The notes under the pieces were generated by a model, which worked only from the letters and a program-made list of their open reading frames with translations, did not search any database and had not been told where the DNA came from. A DNA stretch of 64,000 nt from Arthrobacter sp. NtRootA1 (lineage in GTDB: Bacteria; Actinomycetota; Actinomycetes; Actinomycetales; Micrococcaceae), in the NCBI RefSeq assembly GCF_019976975.1, contig NZ_AP024630.1:2170001-2234000 (forward strand), given 5' to 3'. Of this stretch, positions 26,184 to 35,497 are shown in pieces. Each line of letters begins with the position of its first letter. Position 1 is the first letter of the stretch. Made by a program: the position numbers and the translations under genes.

Positions 26184-27269
26184 TCACAGTGCGTCCAGCC
26201 AGTAGCGGTCACGGGCCAAAGACCTGAGTGTGAGCGCCTCCTGCGGCACCCGAATGCCGGAGCGCAGCATGTCGGCGGCTTCCAGCATCAATCTTGCGTC
26301 CTCAAGCCATCCGACGAAGGCGCCAGTCTGTTCAGCGGTGAGGGGTGGCTGGCCGCCCTGGCGTATGCCACTGCCCAGCAGGGCGCGATACAGATCGAGC
26401 GCCGGGGTAACGGGCGGCAGCCTCTCTCGTGCCGCGGTTTCGGCGGTATTGCGAGGGATGCGCAATCCGGCGGCATCTAGATCGCCAAAGTACCGCACAC
26501 GCTCCAGGCCGGGCAGGTCGCCGACCGACCGCACGGAAGCCTCGAACGCGCCTCCGGCGCCCCATGCAACGTGGCCGACGGGCCCCGGATTTGGCGCCAG
26601 AACAGTACGAATGCTGTGGAAGGTGTTGTCGTTCTCGACCACCAGCAGTACGGGCCCGTCTCCGATTCGAACGACGGGCAGGGGTGGGTGGGTGCGGAAC
26701 GTTCGCAGCAGAGTGAGGCTGAGCCGTTCCGGCGCGAACACATTCGTGGTCAGGAGGCCATCGAGCGCCTTCTCGTGCCCGAGAACCTCCAGCGATCGCT
26801 CGCGCAGCGGTATGACGTCGGCTTCGCGGCCGTGGTCTCGGAGCCAGTTGTTGACCAGGCGGAGCTGGGCGACCTGCCCCAAGGTCAGGCGGGTGCGCAG
26901 CACCCAGGCAAGTTCAGGGCGCCAAGCGACGGTGCGGGCGAGTGCAGCCGCGGACTCAGAGGGCGCCGGCGGCGCCAGCGTGAGCCTGGACGGCAGGTGT
27001 GGCCAGGCGTGGATGTCCTGCTTCTTCGATGGAGTCACCAGCCCGGCTGCCGCTAGCTGCTCGATGGCTTGCGCGAGCCCAGCCCGCCGGTCGGGCCGTC
27101 CGGCGGAAGCGGGGTCGGCCGTGGCCCACAAGGGCCACAGGTCCGTCAGGGTTACTGTCCGCCCAGTGACACGCTCAAGCAGGGTCCCCAGCCGGACGGC
27201 GCGCGGGCTCAGTTGCACTGCAGTGCCATCTCCCGGCTGGCCGGGTTGACGACTGTCCCTAGCGGTCAC
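26184..27269 (-). CDS. Wadjet JetD/MksG-like TOPRIM nuclease subunit
   Basis: A 361-residue protein, last in a four-gene operon; its start overlaps the SMC stop by four bases (ATGA). The C-terminal half is TOPRIM-like, as in DUF2220 of JetD: Glu212 in VVENDN after a hydrophobic strand, and Asp263/Asp265 in YFGDLDAAGLRIP, the acidic residues that hold metal for DNA cleavage. The N-terminal about 180 residues are helical and winged-helix-like, where JetD has its DUF3322 arm. In known Wadjet systems this subunit cleaves plasmid DNA once the SMC complex has extruded it. The similarity is by motif and gene order, so the assignment to Wadjet is inferred. Confidence 0.75.
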   Translation of the reverse strand: MTARDSRQPGQPGDGTAVQLSPRAVRLGTLLERVTGRTVTLTDLWPLWATADPASAGRPDRRAGLAQAIEQLAAAGLVTPSKKQDIHAWPHLPSRLTLAPPAPSESAAALARTVAWRPELAWVLRTRLTLGQVAQLRLVNNWLRDHGREADVIPLRERSLEVLGHEKALDGLLTTNVFAPERLSLTLLRTFRTHPPLPVVRIGDGPVLLVVENDNTFHSIRTVLAPNPGPVGHVAWGAGGAFEASVRSVGDLPGLERVRYFGDLDAAGLRIPRNTAETAARERLPPVTPALDLYRALLGSGIRQGGQPPLTAEQTGAFVGWLEDARLMLEAADMLRSGIRVPQEALTLRSLARDRYWLDAL

Positions 27270-30200
27270 GGCATCTCCATCGGCTCATCGGCGTCGCGCA
27301 CTTCGCGGGCAGGAGTGGCCGGGTGGCGGTGGACACGGGTCGCGGTGACGGTGCCTGGCGCGGACGGACCGCCGTTCTGGTCCCCATTGGCGGCAAGTTC
27401 GCCGTCAGAGTATGGGGCTGGCAGCTTGCGGCGCATGACCTCGGCGACCCGAATGTGCTTCAGCCCGGCGCGCAGGTCGGCGTCGTTGCGCAGGCGCACC
27501 CACAGCGGGAACGCGGCGAGCACCCGGTCATCGGAGATGCCTGTCGTGTAGATCAATTGGACACCCAGAGAGCGGGCGACGGACTGTTGCAGGTCGATCA
27601 GGTAGGAGGCGTTCGCGCGCCCGATCGGGTTGTCGAGGAAGAGAACGCCGGAGTGCTTGGACCGCATCTGGCCGCGTTCGTTCGCGGCGAGAGCAGCCAG
27701 AGTGCAGTACAAGACGATGGCTGCAGTCAGCTCCTGCCCGCCCGAGAACACATCGTTCATCTCCTCGATACTGACCCGTTCGTCGCGGAGCACGGAGTCT
27801 GGCTTGAGGACGTCTACGGTGAACCCCGTTGGAACCGAGGCGTTGAGGGCGTTAAGCAACAGCGCCATCCCGTCGCGGCGCATACTGCGGGACTGTGTGC
27901 CGACAGCGCGGGAAGCGTACTCACTGGCGACCCGGTCGACAACCTCTCCGACGCGCACGCTGATCGCGGTGCGGTCCGGCTCGCTGAACGCGATCCGCAG
28001 GAACGGGCGTCCGCCCCATTCAGCGAGGTCCTCAGGTAACCGGGACAGTTTGGTGGCCCGGCGTAGGGTCTTGAGGGCCTGGTCGACCAGCGCGCTGAGC
28101 CGGTCGACGATGGTCTTGCGGTGCCTGTTGGCGTTCTCCAGGTCGCTGGTCAGGGTCGCCAGTCGAGCCTGGAGAGAGATGGACCACTCGGCAGCACGTA
28201 CCGGGAGCGTGTTCCGGTTCGACTCCAGTATGCTGCGCCGCGCCTGGGTGGCCAGCGATTCATACCGGGCCAGGCTGGCGTACGCGACCAGCTCCTGGGC
28301 TGCGTCCGCGAGCTCGTTACGGCAGCTCTCGAGCCGGTCCTTGGTGTCACGCAGTCTGTCGACCGCGACGGATGCAGCCTGCTGGGCAGCGGCCTCGTCG
28401 GCGGTGTACGCCGTCGCAGCAACGCCTGCTGGGACACCCTCAGGGACTCCTCCCAGGAGGGTGACCAGTGGCAGCAGCGCCTCGTTGATGCCGCGGGCGG
28501 CGTCGTCAGCTGCCCGGCGCTGCTGCTCGAGCTTGCTGACGATGCCGGTCGCTTCGTCGAGGCGCTGCTGAGCCTGCCGGGACTCCTGCTGCGCTTCGAC
28601 CTGGAGCTCACGGCCATGCCTGGGGTTGGTGGGCTGCCATTGTTCGCCAAGGCTGGTCCACGATCGCCGGCCAGGCTCGGTCGGAGAAGCATCCAGAACC
28701 GCCTGTTCCAGCTGCCCGGCGCGCTTGCCGAGGCGGTCGGCTTCGGCCCGCAACGTCGAGACGGCGCGGCGTGCGTTGTCGGCGCCGACGCTCCACGACG
28801 CACGGTCGGCACCCGCTGGTGTCGCGCGGAGCCGTTCGGCCTCGACGACGTGCCCGGCGTCGCGCAGGGCAAGCGCAGAGCGCTTTGACTGGACCTTCTC
28901 GGCGGCCTCCTCGGCGCGGCGGCGCAGGTCGGCGTCGACGGCTGCGGCCAGGTAGGTCTGCTGGGCTGCGGCTGCTGCCGCCCGCAGGTCAGCCAGTGAC
29001 GTCGTCGGAACTTCCTGCGAGGGCTGCCCGCTTGTTGAGGGCACTTCGTCACGGGCGGCCCGGTGGCGTCGAGCCTGCCCACGTGCCTGCTCAGCCAGAC
29101 GGGCGTGTTCCTCCTGTGTCTGCTGGGCACGTTCACGGCGGTCGAGTGCGTCGCTGGCGGCTGCGTTTTGCCGGTGGACCTCTGCCTCGTGCTCTGGTAG
29201 GAGCTGCTGCACCTGGGCGGCGGACTCGACGAGGTAGGCGAGGCCCTCCAGCTTCGCAGCGCGTTCTGAGGCGCGCCGCTCTTGGCCCGCTATCTGCTCG
29301 ACGTCGGAATCCGCCCGCTCGTGATCGGCAGTGGCCGTCTCCAGGTCTCCCTCGGCAGCGTCGAGACGCTCCTGCGCGGCGCTTGCGCGAGTGGCGGCGT
29401 CGGCTGCAGTCTCGCGGAGCTTGGCAAGGTGTCCCGGAGGGTTCGAATTCCGCCATCGGTCGAGGTCGCTGCATGCGGTGGTTACTATGCCCAGCTGCTC
29501 GGCGCCGAACTGGAGCTGCTCGCCTCGGCGGGTCATCTGCTCGCGCAGTTCCTCGCGCCGCTGGGCGGCGGACTCCTCGTCGAACAATGCCGGGGTCGGG
29601 TCTACCACGAACACGTCCGAGCACTCGTCTCCGTCCCGCACGGCGGGTGCGTCGACCTCTGAGATGCTGGCGTTGATGCTGAGCAGATCGGCGCCGGACC
29701 CGACCGCGACTGCCGCTGCCGGAAGCAGCCGCGCCTCGGTCAGGGCCTGACGTGCTGCGGGCATCTGGTCGCGGTCGATGACCACCACCCCGTCAGCCAG
29801 GGCGGGGTGTTCGGCGATCAGCTCAATGCGCTGTGCGGCCGGAACGGCATCGTGCAGATAGCGCCAGCCGGCGTGCGCGACGACGCTGGCGGCGTCCAGG
29901 ACCTCCAATGCCCGTTCGACTTCTTCGCGCGGAGGGAGCAGCCCGCCCGTGCCGAGCGCCTCGACAACCCGTGCATCCTCGCGCTGGGCTGTCCGCGACT
30001 CATCGAGGTGCTCGGTGTGGTCCACGATGTCGCGGGCGAGCTGGGCAAGGAGTCGGTCGCATGACTCCTCGAGCTCATCGACGCTCAACGCGTCACCGGA
30101 CTCCGGTCTGTTGTCCTTGGTGGGGGCGGACTCTGCTCCGGCGGCCTCTGCGAGCACGGTGAGATGGCCCAGTCGCGTAGCCTCGTCCTCGACTGCGCGC

Positions 30201-31951
30201 AGGTCACGGGAGGTGCTGTCGGCGGCGGCGGTTCTGGTCCGGAGCTCCTTCTCGGCTTCCTTGACCGCGCCCGTGGCTCGTTTCACCTTCGTTTCCGCGG
30301 CGGCGGCTTTGTGCTTGGCCTCGGCGAGGCGCGTGACGATGGTGGCGTGGACGCCTTGGGCGGTCTCCACGACGTTGGGCACCTGCCCGGGCGTGGTCCC
30401 GGCTGGCACCAGCCCGGCAGCGGCCTCGGCGGTGAGCCTATCAGTCGCCGCGCCAACCGTCTGGACGGCCGCCCGGTGCCGCTCACTGGCGGCGGCGGCG
30501 GCCCCCAGCGCACGGCTGCGGGCAGCATCGGCGTCGGCCGCTGCCTGCTTGGCGGCGGCAACTTGGGCGTCGTTGTCGGAAGCCTCCCGGTCACTGGCAT
30601 CGGCCTCGGCCAGGTACTTCGCAAGCAGCCGGCCAGCGGCTTCGTCGCGTCGTGCCAGCGCGGGCGCGGCGTCATCGTCGGCGGCCGCGACCTGCTTGGC
30701 CAGATCGTCGGCGGTCGCGATGGCTTGGTCACGTTCCTCAATGGCGGCGATGGTCTGCCATCCGTGCAGCTCCAGGTCGGCGGCAATGAGCTGCTCCTTG
30801 GTGTCTGTCGCCTGCGTCTCGGCTTCGTCAAGCTCGAGCTGGAGCGTCTGGCGGCGGACCTCGTTGAGGAGCGCGCGGGCGGCGTCACGCTCGGTAGACC
30901 GGGTGACGACGGCCGTCTGTGCGGCTGCGTATTCTGCGGACAGCTGGGACACGTTCTCCCGCTCGAACCGCAGGCGCAGGTCGAGCTCAACGGCCAGGGT
31001 TTCGGCGCCACGGAGAGCGGCTGCCGCGTCGTGTGCGGCCTCCTGGTGGGCGATGTACGCGACTGAGAGCGGGTCCAGGCAAGCGATGACCCCCTCGAGG
31101 AAGTCGCGCTCTAGCAGCATCTGCTCGCGGTCGGCGAGGTTCGCTGCCCACTGGCTGAACGTCTCGGCGACCGAGGAGGCGTCCTTGGGATCGGTGACGG
31201 TCGTCAGCAGCCAGTCGACAAACTCCCTGGAGGAGGCGTACTTGAACGCCTTGGCGGCTTCGCCCTCGTCGACGTTCATCCGGCGCTGGATGTCGAATAA
31301 GTCCGGTTCGATACCGCGCTCGCGCAGGTGTGCGCGCCACCGACCCTGGTCGTCGCCGAGCCAATTTAGCTCGGTGGTCGCCTCGAGCCGGTCTACTTCC
31401 TGCACGGCCTCGCGGAACCCTTCGAGCCGTCGTCGGTGCCCGTCGTGAGCGACCGGAAGCGTCTCGAGGTCTAGTGATTGGCTGGGCCGGAAGGAGTACC
31501 AGGCCTCGGCGACCGGGTACTTGTCACCGCTGCGAGTTCGCCGCTGGTATACCTTGGCGGTCACGAGCCGTTCCCCGGTGGTCACGTGCATCCATTCCAG
31601 CGCTACATGGCCGGTGTCGCCGTCGAGGACGAACTTGTCGAGCGAGGCGCCGCCGACGGTGTTGCGGCGCCCGGGCAACACCACGCTGAACAGCAGCTTG
31701 AGCAGGACCGACTTGCCGCCGCCGTTCTCCAGCAGCAGCAGCGAGAAAGGCGAAGGCCGCCGCGTGAGGGCGTCGAACAGGCTCCGCGGAGGGACTTGCT
31801 CCCCGAGGCCGGACAGGTCAATGGTGACATCGGAGTAGCGGGCACCGCGGGGGCCGATGCTAACTAGGCGAGCTCGGTTCAATTCGTACATGGTGGCGTT
31901 CAGCTCCCGGAGCGGATGTTGCGGATCGTCGCGATGGATGTGGCAGTACAT
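27266..31951 (-). CDS. Large SMC-like coiled-coil ATPase (Wadjet JetC/MksB-like)
   Basis: A 1561-residue ABC/SMC-type ATPase. Walker A is at residues 75-81 (ENGGGKS). Long Ala/Glu/Arg-rich coiled coils run from about 290 to 1370, interrupted near 690-850 by a globular, hinge-like segment (VVVIDRDQMPAARQAL). The ABC signature FSGGQ is at 1402-1406 and Walker B LFLDNP at 1437-1442. The residue after the Walker B Asp is Asn1441, not the usual catalytic Glu. It is longer than typical JetC. The C-terminal about 60 residues are disordered. ATG 31951 lies 7 bases after the upstream stop; an in-frame ATG at 31891 has a better GGGAG site. Confidence 0.82.
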   Translation of the reverse strand: MYCHIHRDDPQHPLRELNATMYELNRARLVSIGPRGARYSDVTIDLSGLGEQVPPRSLFDALTRRPSPFSLLLLENGGGKSVLLKLLFSVVLPGRRNTVGGASLDKFVLDGDTGHVALEWMHVTTGERLVTAKVYQRRTRSGDKYPVAEAWYSFRPSQSLDLETLPVAHDGHRRRLEGFREAVQEVDRLEATTELNWLGDDQGRWRAHLRERGIEPDLFDIQRRMNVDEGEAAKAFKYASSREFVDWLLTTVTDPKDASSVAETFSQWAANLADREQMLLERDFLEGVIACLDPLSVAYIAHQEAAHDAAAALRGAETLAVELDLRLRFERENVSQLSAEYAAAQTAVVTRSTERDAARALLNEVRRQTLQLELDEAETQATDTKEQLIAADLELHGWQTIAAIEERDQAIATADDLAKQVAAADDDAAPALARRDEAAGRLLAKYLAEADASDREASDNDAQVAAAKQAAADADAARSRALGAAAAASERHRAAVQTVGAATDRLTAEAAAGLVPAGTTPGQVPNVVETAQGVHATIVTRLAEAKHKAAAAETKVKRATGAVKEAEKELRTRTAAADSTSRDLRAVEDEATRLGHLTVLAEAAGAESAPTKDNRPESGDALSVDELEESCDRLLAQLARDIVDHTEHLDESRTAQREDARVVEALGTGGLLPPREEVERALEVLDAASVVAHAGWRYLHDAVPAAQRIELIAEHPALADGVVVIDRDQMPAARQALTEARLLPAAAVAVGSGADLLSINASISEVDAPAVRDGDECSDVFVVDPTPALFDEESAAQRREELREQMTRRGEQLQFGAEQLGIVTTACSDLDRWRNSNPPGHLAKLRETAADAATRASAAQERLDAAEGDLETATADHERADSDVEQIAGQERRASERAAKLEGLAYLVESAAQVQQLLPEHEAEVHRQNAAASDALDRRERAQQTQEEHARLAEQARGQARRHRAARDEVPSTSGQPSQEVPTTSLADLRAAAAAAQQTYLAAAVDADLRRRAEEAAEKVQSKRSALALRDAGHVVEAERLRATPAGADRASWSVGADNARRAVSTLRAEADRLGKRAGQLEQAVLDASPTEPGRRSWTSLGEQWQPTNPRHGRELQVEAQQESRQAQQRLDEATGIVSKLEQQRRAADDAARGINEALLPLVTLLGGVPEGVPAGVAATAYTADEAAAQQAASVAVDRLRDTKDRLESCRNELADAAQELVAYASLARYESLATQARRSILESNRNTLPVRAAEWSISLQARLATLTSDLENANRHRKTIVDRLSALVDQALKTLRRATKLSRLPEDLAEWGGRPFLRIAFSEPDRTAISVRVGEVVDRVASEYASRAVGTQSRSMRRDGMALLLNALNASVPTGFTVDVLKPDSVLRDERVSIEEMNDVFSGGQELTAAIVLYCTLAALAANERGQMRSKHSGVLFLDNPIGRANASYLIDLQQSVARSLGVQLIYTTGISDDRVLAAFPLWVRLRNDADLRAGLKHIRVAEVMRRKLPAPYSDGELAANGDQNGGPSAPGTVTATRVHRHPATPAREVRDADEPMEMP

Positions 31952-31958
31952 GTGGTGG

Positions 31959-32783
31959 TCACAGCTGGCTCACCGTCTGGTCGGTCCACTCGACGGGCGT
32001 AAGCGTTCCGGTGCCGTCGGTGATCTCGGTGATGCCGAGGGAGAGTAGCTCGGCGAACATGCGGCTGCCGGCCTCGGCAACCTGGATGCGGTACCGGCTG
32101 GTGGTGGCGTAGGTGCCGCCGTCCTCTTCGCTGCGCTTGACAAGCATGCCTTGGTCGGCCAGGAAGGTGAGAGCTTTGCCAACTATGCCGATGGTCGAGG
32201 ACGCCACCCGGCGTCCGTCGCCGGAGCCGGGTGTCGCGGCACGGCGCTGGTAAACCCGCCAAGCTGTTTCCAGATCGGGGGTATCCGCTGACGGATCGAC
32301 GTCGTCGCCGGCTTCGGCGGCGGCCTCACTGAGGCGGCGGCAGGCTTCACGGACAAACGCCTCGACGCCGTTGACGGTGACGCGGCCCACGTAGGCAGGG
32401 TTGGAAAGGTCGGCGGGGCGAGGATAGGCCAGGGTGGCGGCGCCGAGATGCGCGAGTGCGTGCAGGACGCGTTCTGCGGCCTTGCCTTCCCCACCGGAGC
32501 GGCGGGCGTAGTCAGTCATCCGGACTGCGAAGACGCTTTCCTCGCTGCTGGCGACGACGAGACCGTGCCGGTCGTCCGCGTCTAGGATGACGAGATCCAG
32601 CCCCAGGCAAATGGCTTTGACGAGTTCGGCGAACCCGTCATCATGGTGGAACCGGCGGACGAGTTCGGCGTAGGTTTCGTCGCGCGCTGGGCGCAGCTTG
32701 GGGCGCAACGCAAACGCCACCAAACGGGAGGCATCGGCGACGGCCCCGACGGAGCTGGCAGTGGTCTGACCGGTTGAGCTCAT
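31959..32783 (-). CDS. Wadjet JetB/MksE-like (KITE-type winged-helix) subunit
   Basis: A 274-residue soluble protein whose start overlaps the upstream stop by four bases. It is the second gene of the SMC operon, where JetB/MksE stands in known systems. The sequence shows an N-terminal helical region, a strand pair (LVILDADDRHGLVV) and a C-terminal winged-helix-like unit (VGKALTFLADQGMLVKR, then a beta hairpin GTYATTSRYRIQV). This matches the tandem winged-helix build of KITE proteins that bind kleisin. I cannot place it in a named DUF with certainty; the role follows from size, fold hints and position. Confidence 0.65.
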   Translation of the reverse strand: MSSTGQTTASSVGAVADASRLVAFALRPKLRPARDETYAELVRRFHHDDGFAELVKAICLGLDLVILDADDRHGLVVASSEESVFAVRMTDYARRSGGEGKAAERVLHALAHLGAATLAYPRPADLSNPAYVGRVTVNGVEAFVREACRRLSEAAAEAGDDVDPSADTPDLETAWRVYQRRAATPGSGDGRRVASSTIGIVGKALTFLADQGMLVKRSEEDGGTYATTSRYRIQVAEAGSRMFAELLSLGITEITDGTGTLTPVEWTDQTVSQL

Positions 32784-34483
32784 GGTGCGTTCTCCTGGAT
32801 CATGTTGCTGTTCATGTTCCCCTCCGGTTTTACGTTCGTGGGGCCGGCATCAATGGTCTCGGTCCCATCGCTGGCCCAGTGGCTGCCGTCGGCGGTTTCG
32901 AGGACGATAGGTTGAGTGTCGCCGGACCGGGTCTGGAGGACCTCGGCGCGGGCGACCAGGAGATCGGCGCCGGCGAACGCCGGGTCCTGGAGCACGGTCC
33001 CGTCATCAAGGGCGATTAGCACAGTTGCGTCGTGGTGGCGTCGTGCGACACCGATCTCCTGCGCAGCCAGGGCAAGGACTCGGACCACGACCAGCAGCGG
33101 CAGGTCTTCAGCGTCGGGGTCCTCGGACTGACGTGCGCGTGCGTCGGCCAGCAGCCCGGACAGGCGCTGTGGCGCAGCGGGGTCGAGATCCAGGAGGGAT
33201 GCAAGATGTTCGTAGCTAGCGCCTGGGAACCGCGGCGGTTCCTCGTCGAGCTCGATTTCGGGATCCTCGATGAGGCCGCCGAGGGGGTCTCGTTCGGCCG
33301 GCGGCGTGATGAGTCCTTCGAAGAGGTCGACCAGACGCAGCGCGTGCGGGACGATGAGGCCGGCGGCAGGGCTGAAGAAGCGCAGCAGGGGCACGTCCGC
33401 TTCAGCGACGGGACGGGTTAGCACCGGCTGGAGCAGCTGGGCATGCAGGTCAAGGGCGGCCCGGATCGGTCCGGGGGCGAAGGTCTGGCGGTCCTGTTCG
33501 GCACGGAACCGGCGGCCGGCGGTCTGGAGGCCCGCTTGGAGCTGGTCGTGGCGGCGGAGGCAGTCACTTACGAGGTCGACCAGACGCGCTGCGTGCGCCT
33601 TGCGGGCGGGGGTGTCGGCGGTGTCGCGGACTTCGGTGAGGTTGACCAGAATGGCGTTTTCGGCCCGATAGCGGCCTTCGATGTGGGCGAGGGCTTCGTC
33701 GATAAACGCCGGCATGGCCTGGGCCCAGTCGACGTTACGGACATCACGGCTGGTGGCCTCGAGCCGTTGCCGGAGCATCTCGCCGTACTGGATGGTGCGG
33801 TAGCGGGCGTTTTGCGCCGCGGCTTGTGCTTCGCTGAGCCGGCCACGCTTTATGAGGATATCCAGGCGGACGTCGGCAGCTATATGCGCGGCTTCGAGGT
33901 CAACCTCGAGCGCGCCGACGAGGACATTCACAGCTTCGTTCGACGCGCGCAGGTAGAGGTCCCCGTCGAGGCCGCGCGTCTCCTCAAGCAGCTTGAAGTC
34001 GAAGGTGCGGCGCTCGTACCCGCCCGGCCCGGTCAGGCCATATACGGTGCGGAACCCGCGGTCAGTAGATCCGACGTTGAGGAGGTTCTCCAGCACCCAG
34101 CTCGCAACACGCTGATGTTCCGCGAGTGCGCGGTCTGGAGCTTGTGCGGTGACACCGGCGGCCAGATCTTTCAGCACGGACACGGGGCGGGCACCGGTGT
34201 CGAAGTCCATCGCGATGGTGACTAGGTCGATGGCGTGCAGCGCGAGCTCGGCCATCTGGTACACGGTGTAGTCGGCTGACTGTACTTGGGCCTTGCGGGC
34301 GTCAAGATCATGCAGCGGTGCCGTCGTCGCAAGCGCTTTCACCCGCTGGGCGAAGCCGGCCGAAGTCAAAGCCCTATCAGAGATAAGGTCACTTGCGGCA
34401 TCGTCAAACGGGCGGCCTGGCTCGAATTCGACTTCCATACAGGTCAGGGTAACGGCGAGCGGTGACATTATGGGCCGAGTCAC
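32780..34483 (-). CDS. Wadjet JetA/MksF-like (kleisin-type) subunit
   Basis: A 567-residue, mainly helical, acidic protein and first gene of the SMC operon. Kleisin-type partners (JetA, MksF, MukF) occupy this place and have similar length and composition. Visible parts are an N-terminal globular region (to about 250), a helical stretch with AQAAAQNARYRTIQYGEMLR, and a C-terminal region with a long acidic linker (DPEIELDEEPPRFPG). No enzymatic motif is seen. The GTG at 34483 lacks a clear ribosome-binding site; ATGs at 34468 and 34438 are alternatives. The assignment is mostly by operon position. Confidence 0.62.
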   Translation of the reverse strand: MTRPIMSPLAVTLTCMEVEFEPGRPFDDAASDLISDRALTSAGFAQRVKALATTAPLHDLDARKAQVQSADYTVYQMAELALHAIDLVTIAMDFDTGARPVSVLKDLAAGVTAQAPDRALAEHQRVASWVLENLLNVGSTDRGFRTVYGLTGPGGYERRTFDFKLLEETRGLDGDLYLRASNEAVNVLVGALEVDLEAAHIAADVRLDILIKRGRLSEAQAAAQNARYRTIQYGEMLRQRLEATSRDVRNVDWAQAMPAFIDEALAHIEGRYRAENAILVNLTEVRDTADTPARKAHAARLVDLVSDCLRRHDQLQAGLQTAGRRFRAEQDRQTFAPGPIRAALDLHAQLLQPVLTRPVAEADVPLLRFFSPAAGLIVPHALRLVDLFEGLITPPAERDPLGGLIEDPEIELDEEPPRFPGASYEHLASLLDLDPAAPQRLSGLLADARARQSEDPDAEDLPLLVVVRVLALAAQEIGVARRHHDATVLIALDDGTVLQDPAFAGADLLVARAEVLQTRSGDTQPIVLETADGSHWASDGTETIDAGPTNVKPEGNMNSNMIQENAP

Positions 34484-34743
34484 AGGGAGCCCGCTAGTTC
34501 TGACGCGGAAGGTAAGCGATAACGGAAGGTCAGTATACTGGTGATGACCCGCTTGTCCCGGTCCAAGTGGTGCGGCTCTCCCAGGTGAACCTTCGGGCCA
34601 ATAGCGGCCCCTCCTTCAGAAGGAGGGCGATGGGCTGACCAAAGATGTAGTCCCTTTATACCGGCTGACAGTGCGAGTTGTGCCTTCGGAGATGGCTCTT
34701 TGAATGACTTGCAATGCATATGCCTTCAAAGTCATAATTGCCT
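34484..34743. promoter_or_regulatory. Divergent intergenic region between the SMC operon and the toxin gene
   Basis: About 260 bases must hold promoters for both the SMC operon (leftward) and the toxin-antitoxin pair (rightward). A hairpin with an 8-bp stem (CCCTCCTT/AAGGAGGG, 34609-34627) is the only clear structure. No confident -10/-35 pair is named. TA antitoxins usually bind in this position and might affect both promoters, but no matching dyad stands out. Confidence 0.45.
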
Positions 34744-35157
34744 ATGGAACTTTTCTGGCCGGACAGCTTTGACGAGCAGCTGGACCGACTCGAAGAGGAG
34801 GCCGAAAGCGGTGATGAGAGGGCTAAGGCTGTATTCGAATATGTAGCCGCAGAGATGGACTATCTGCGGCGCCTGAGCGCACCACCCGCCGAAGAGACTC
34901 CGACACTCAAAACGGTGCGTCAGGCGAAGAGGTACCAAGTATGGCGGGTTTCTCACCCGTACCATCACGGGATCGCCGTCCGATTGATCGTCTGGTTTCC
35001 ACCCGATGAGAACACAGCGGTGGTGGCCCTGTTTTCAGGTGATAAAGCCAACATGGGCGATGTCTTCTACGACAGTGTGGGAAGCAGAGCTGACCAAATA
35101 ATCGATCAATGGATCAGAGAAGGGGAGGTTGATGAAAATGGTGAGGAAGACATTTAG
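34744..35157 (+). CDS. HigB/RelE-like toxin (type II TA)
   Basis: A 137-residue protein with the pattern of phage-derived Gp49-like/HigB toxins: a helical N-terminal part (FDEQLDRLEEEA), then a beta core with YQVWRVSHPYHHGIAVRLIVWFPP and VVALFSGDKAN, and a C-terminal helix. Such toxins are ribosome-dependent or free mRNA endonucleases. ATG 34744 is preferred over a TTG six bases upstream; no strong ribosome-binding site is seen. The end overlaps the start of the helix-turn-helix gene by 20 bases, giving a toxin-first order as in higBA. Confidence 0.78.
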   Translation: MELFWPDSFDEQLDRLEEEAESGDERAKAVFEYVAAEMDYLRRLSAPPAEETPTLKTVRQAKRYQVWRVSHPYHHGIAVRLIVWFPPDENTAVVALFSGDKANMGDVFYDSVGSRADQIIDQWIREGEVDENGEEDI

Positions 35158-35497
35158 GAAGGGCGATGACCGGCTCGGACGTATCCTGGCAAAGCCGGGT
35201 ATGACAGAACGCGTAGCCGAAATTCGGGAAGCTTCCGCACGCGAGGACCGTATTTACGCCCTTAACCTAGCCACAATTCGCAAGGCCGCAGAACTGACAC
35301 AGGATGACTTGGCCCAGAGGCTTGGAATAGATCAGAGTGTTGTTTCGAAGACAGAGCGCCGCGAAGACATGCTTCTGTCAACGCTTATGGACTATTTGTC
35401 AGCCGCGGGCGTAGAAGACGCAAAGATGGTGGTGCACGTTAACGGCCGCGAAATTGAACTGGACCTCCGCAGTCTGCAGCATCAAGTGCAGGGCTGA
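35138..35497 (+). CDS. HigA/XRE-family antitoxin
   Basis: A 119-residue helix-turn-helix protein. The XRE domain lies in the middle (LATIRKAAELTQDDLAQRLG, then VSKTERREDMLLSTL), with a C-terminal strand-rich tail (KMVVHVNGREIELDL). As an antitoxin it would bind the upstream toxin and repress the pair. ATG 35138 lies 9 bases after GGGGAGG; ATG 35132 and TTG 35129 are in-frame alternatives. The 20-base overlap with the toxin gene shows translational coupling. Confidence 0.82.
   Translation: MVRKTFRKGDDRLGRILAKPGMTERVAEIREASAREDRIYALNLATIRKAAELTQDDLAQRLGIDQSVVSKTERREDMLLSTLMDYLSAAGVEDAKMVVHVNGREIELDLRSLQHQVQG

Noticed and set aside
26230-27249. 339-codon plus-strand frame
   Set aside because: Antisense shadow of the TOPRIM subunit gene; rich in Arg, Ser and Pro, without protein-like pattern.
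29949-31448. 499-codon plus-strand frame
   Set aside because: Antisense to the SMC coiled-coil region; Ala/Ser-rich mirror of the Glu/Arg-rich heptads.
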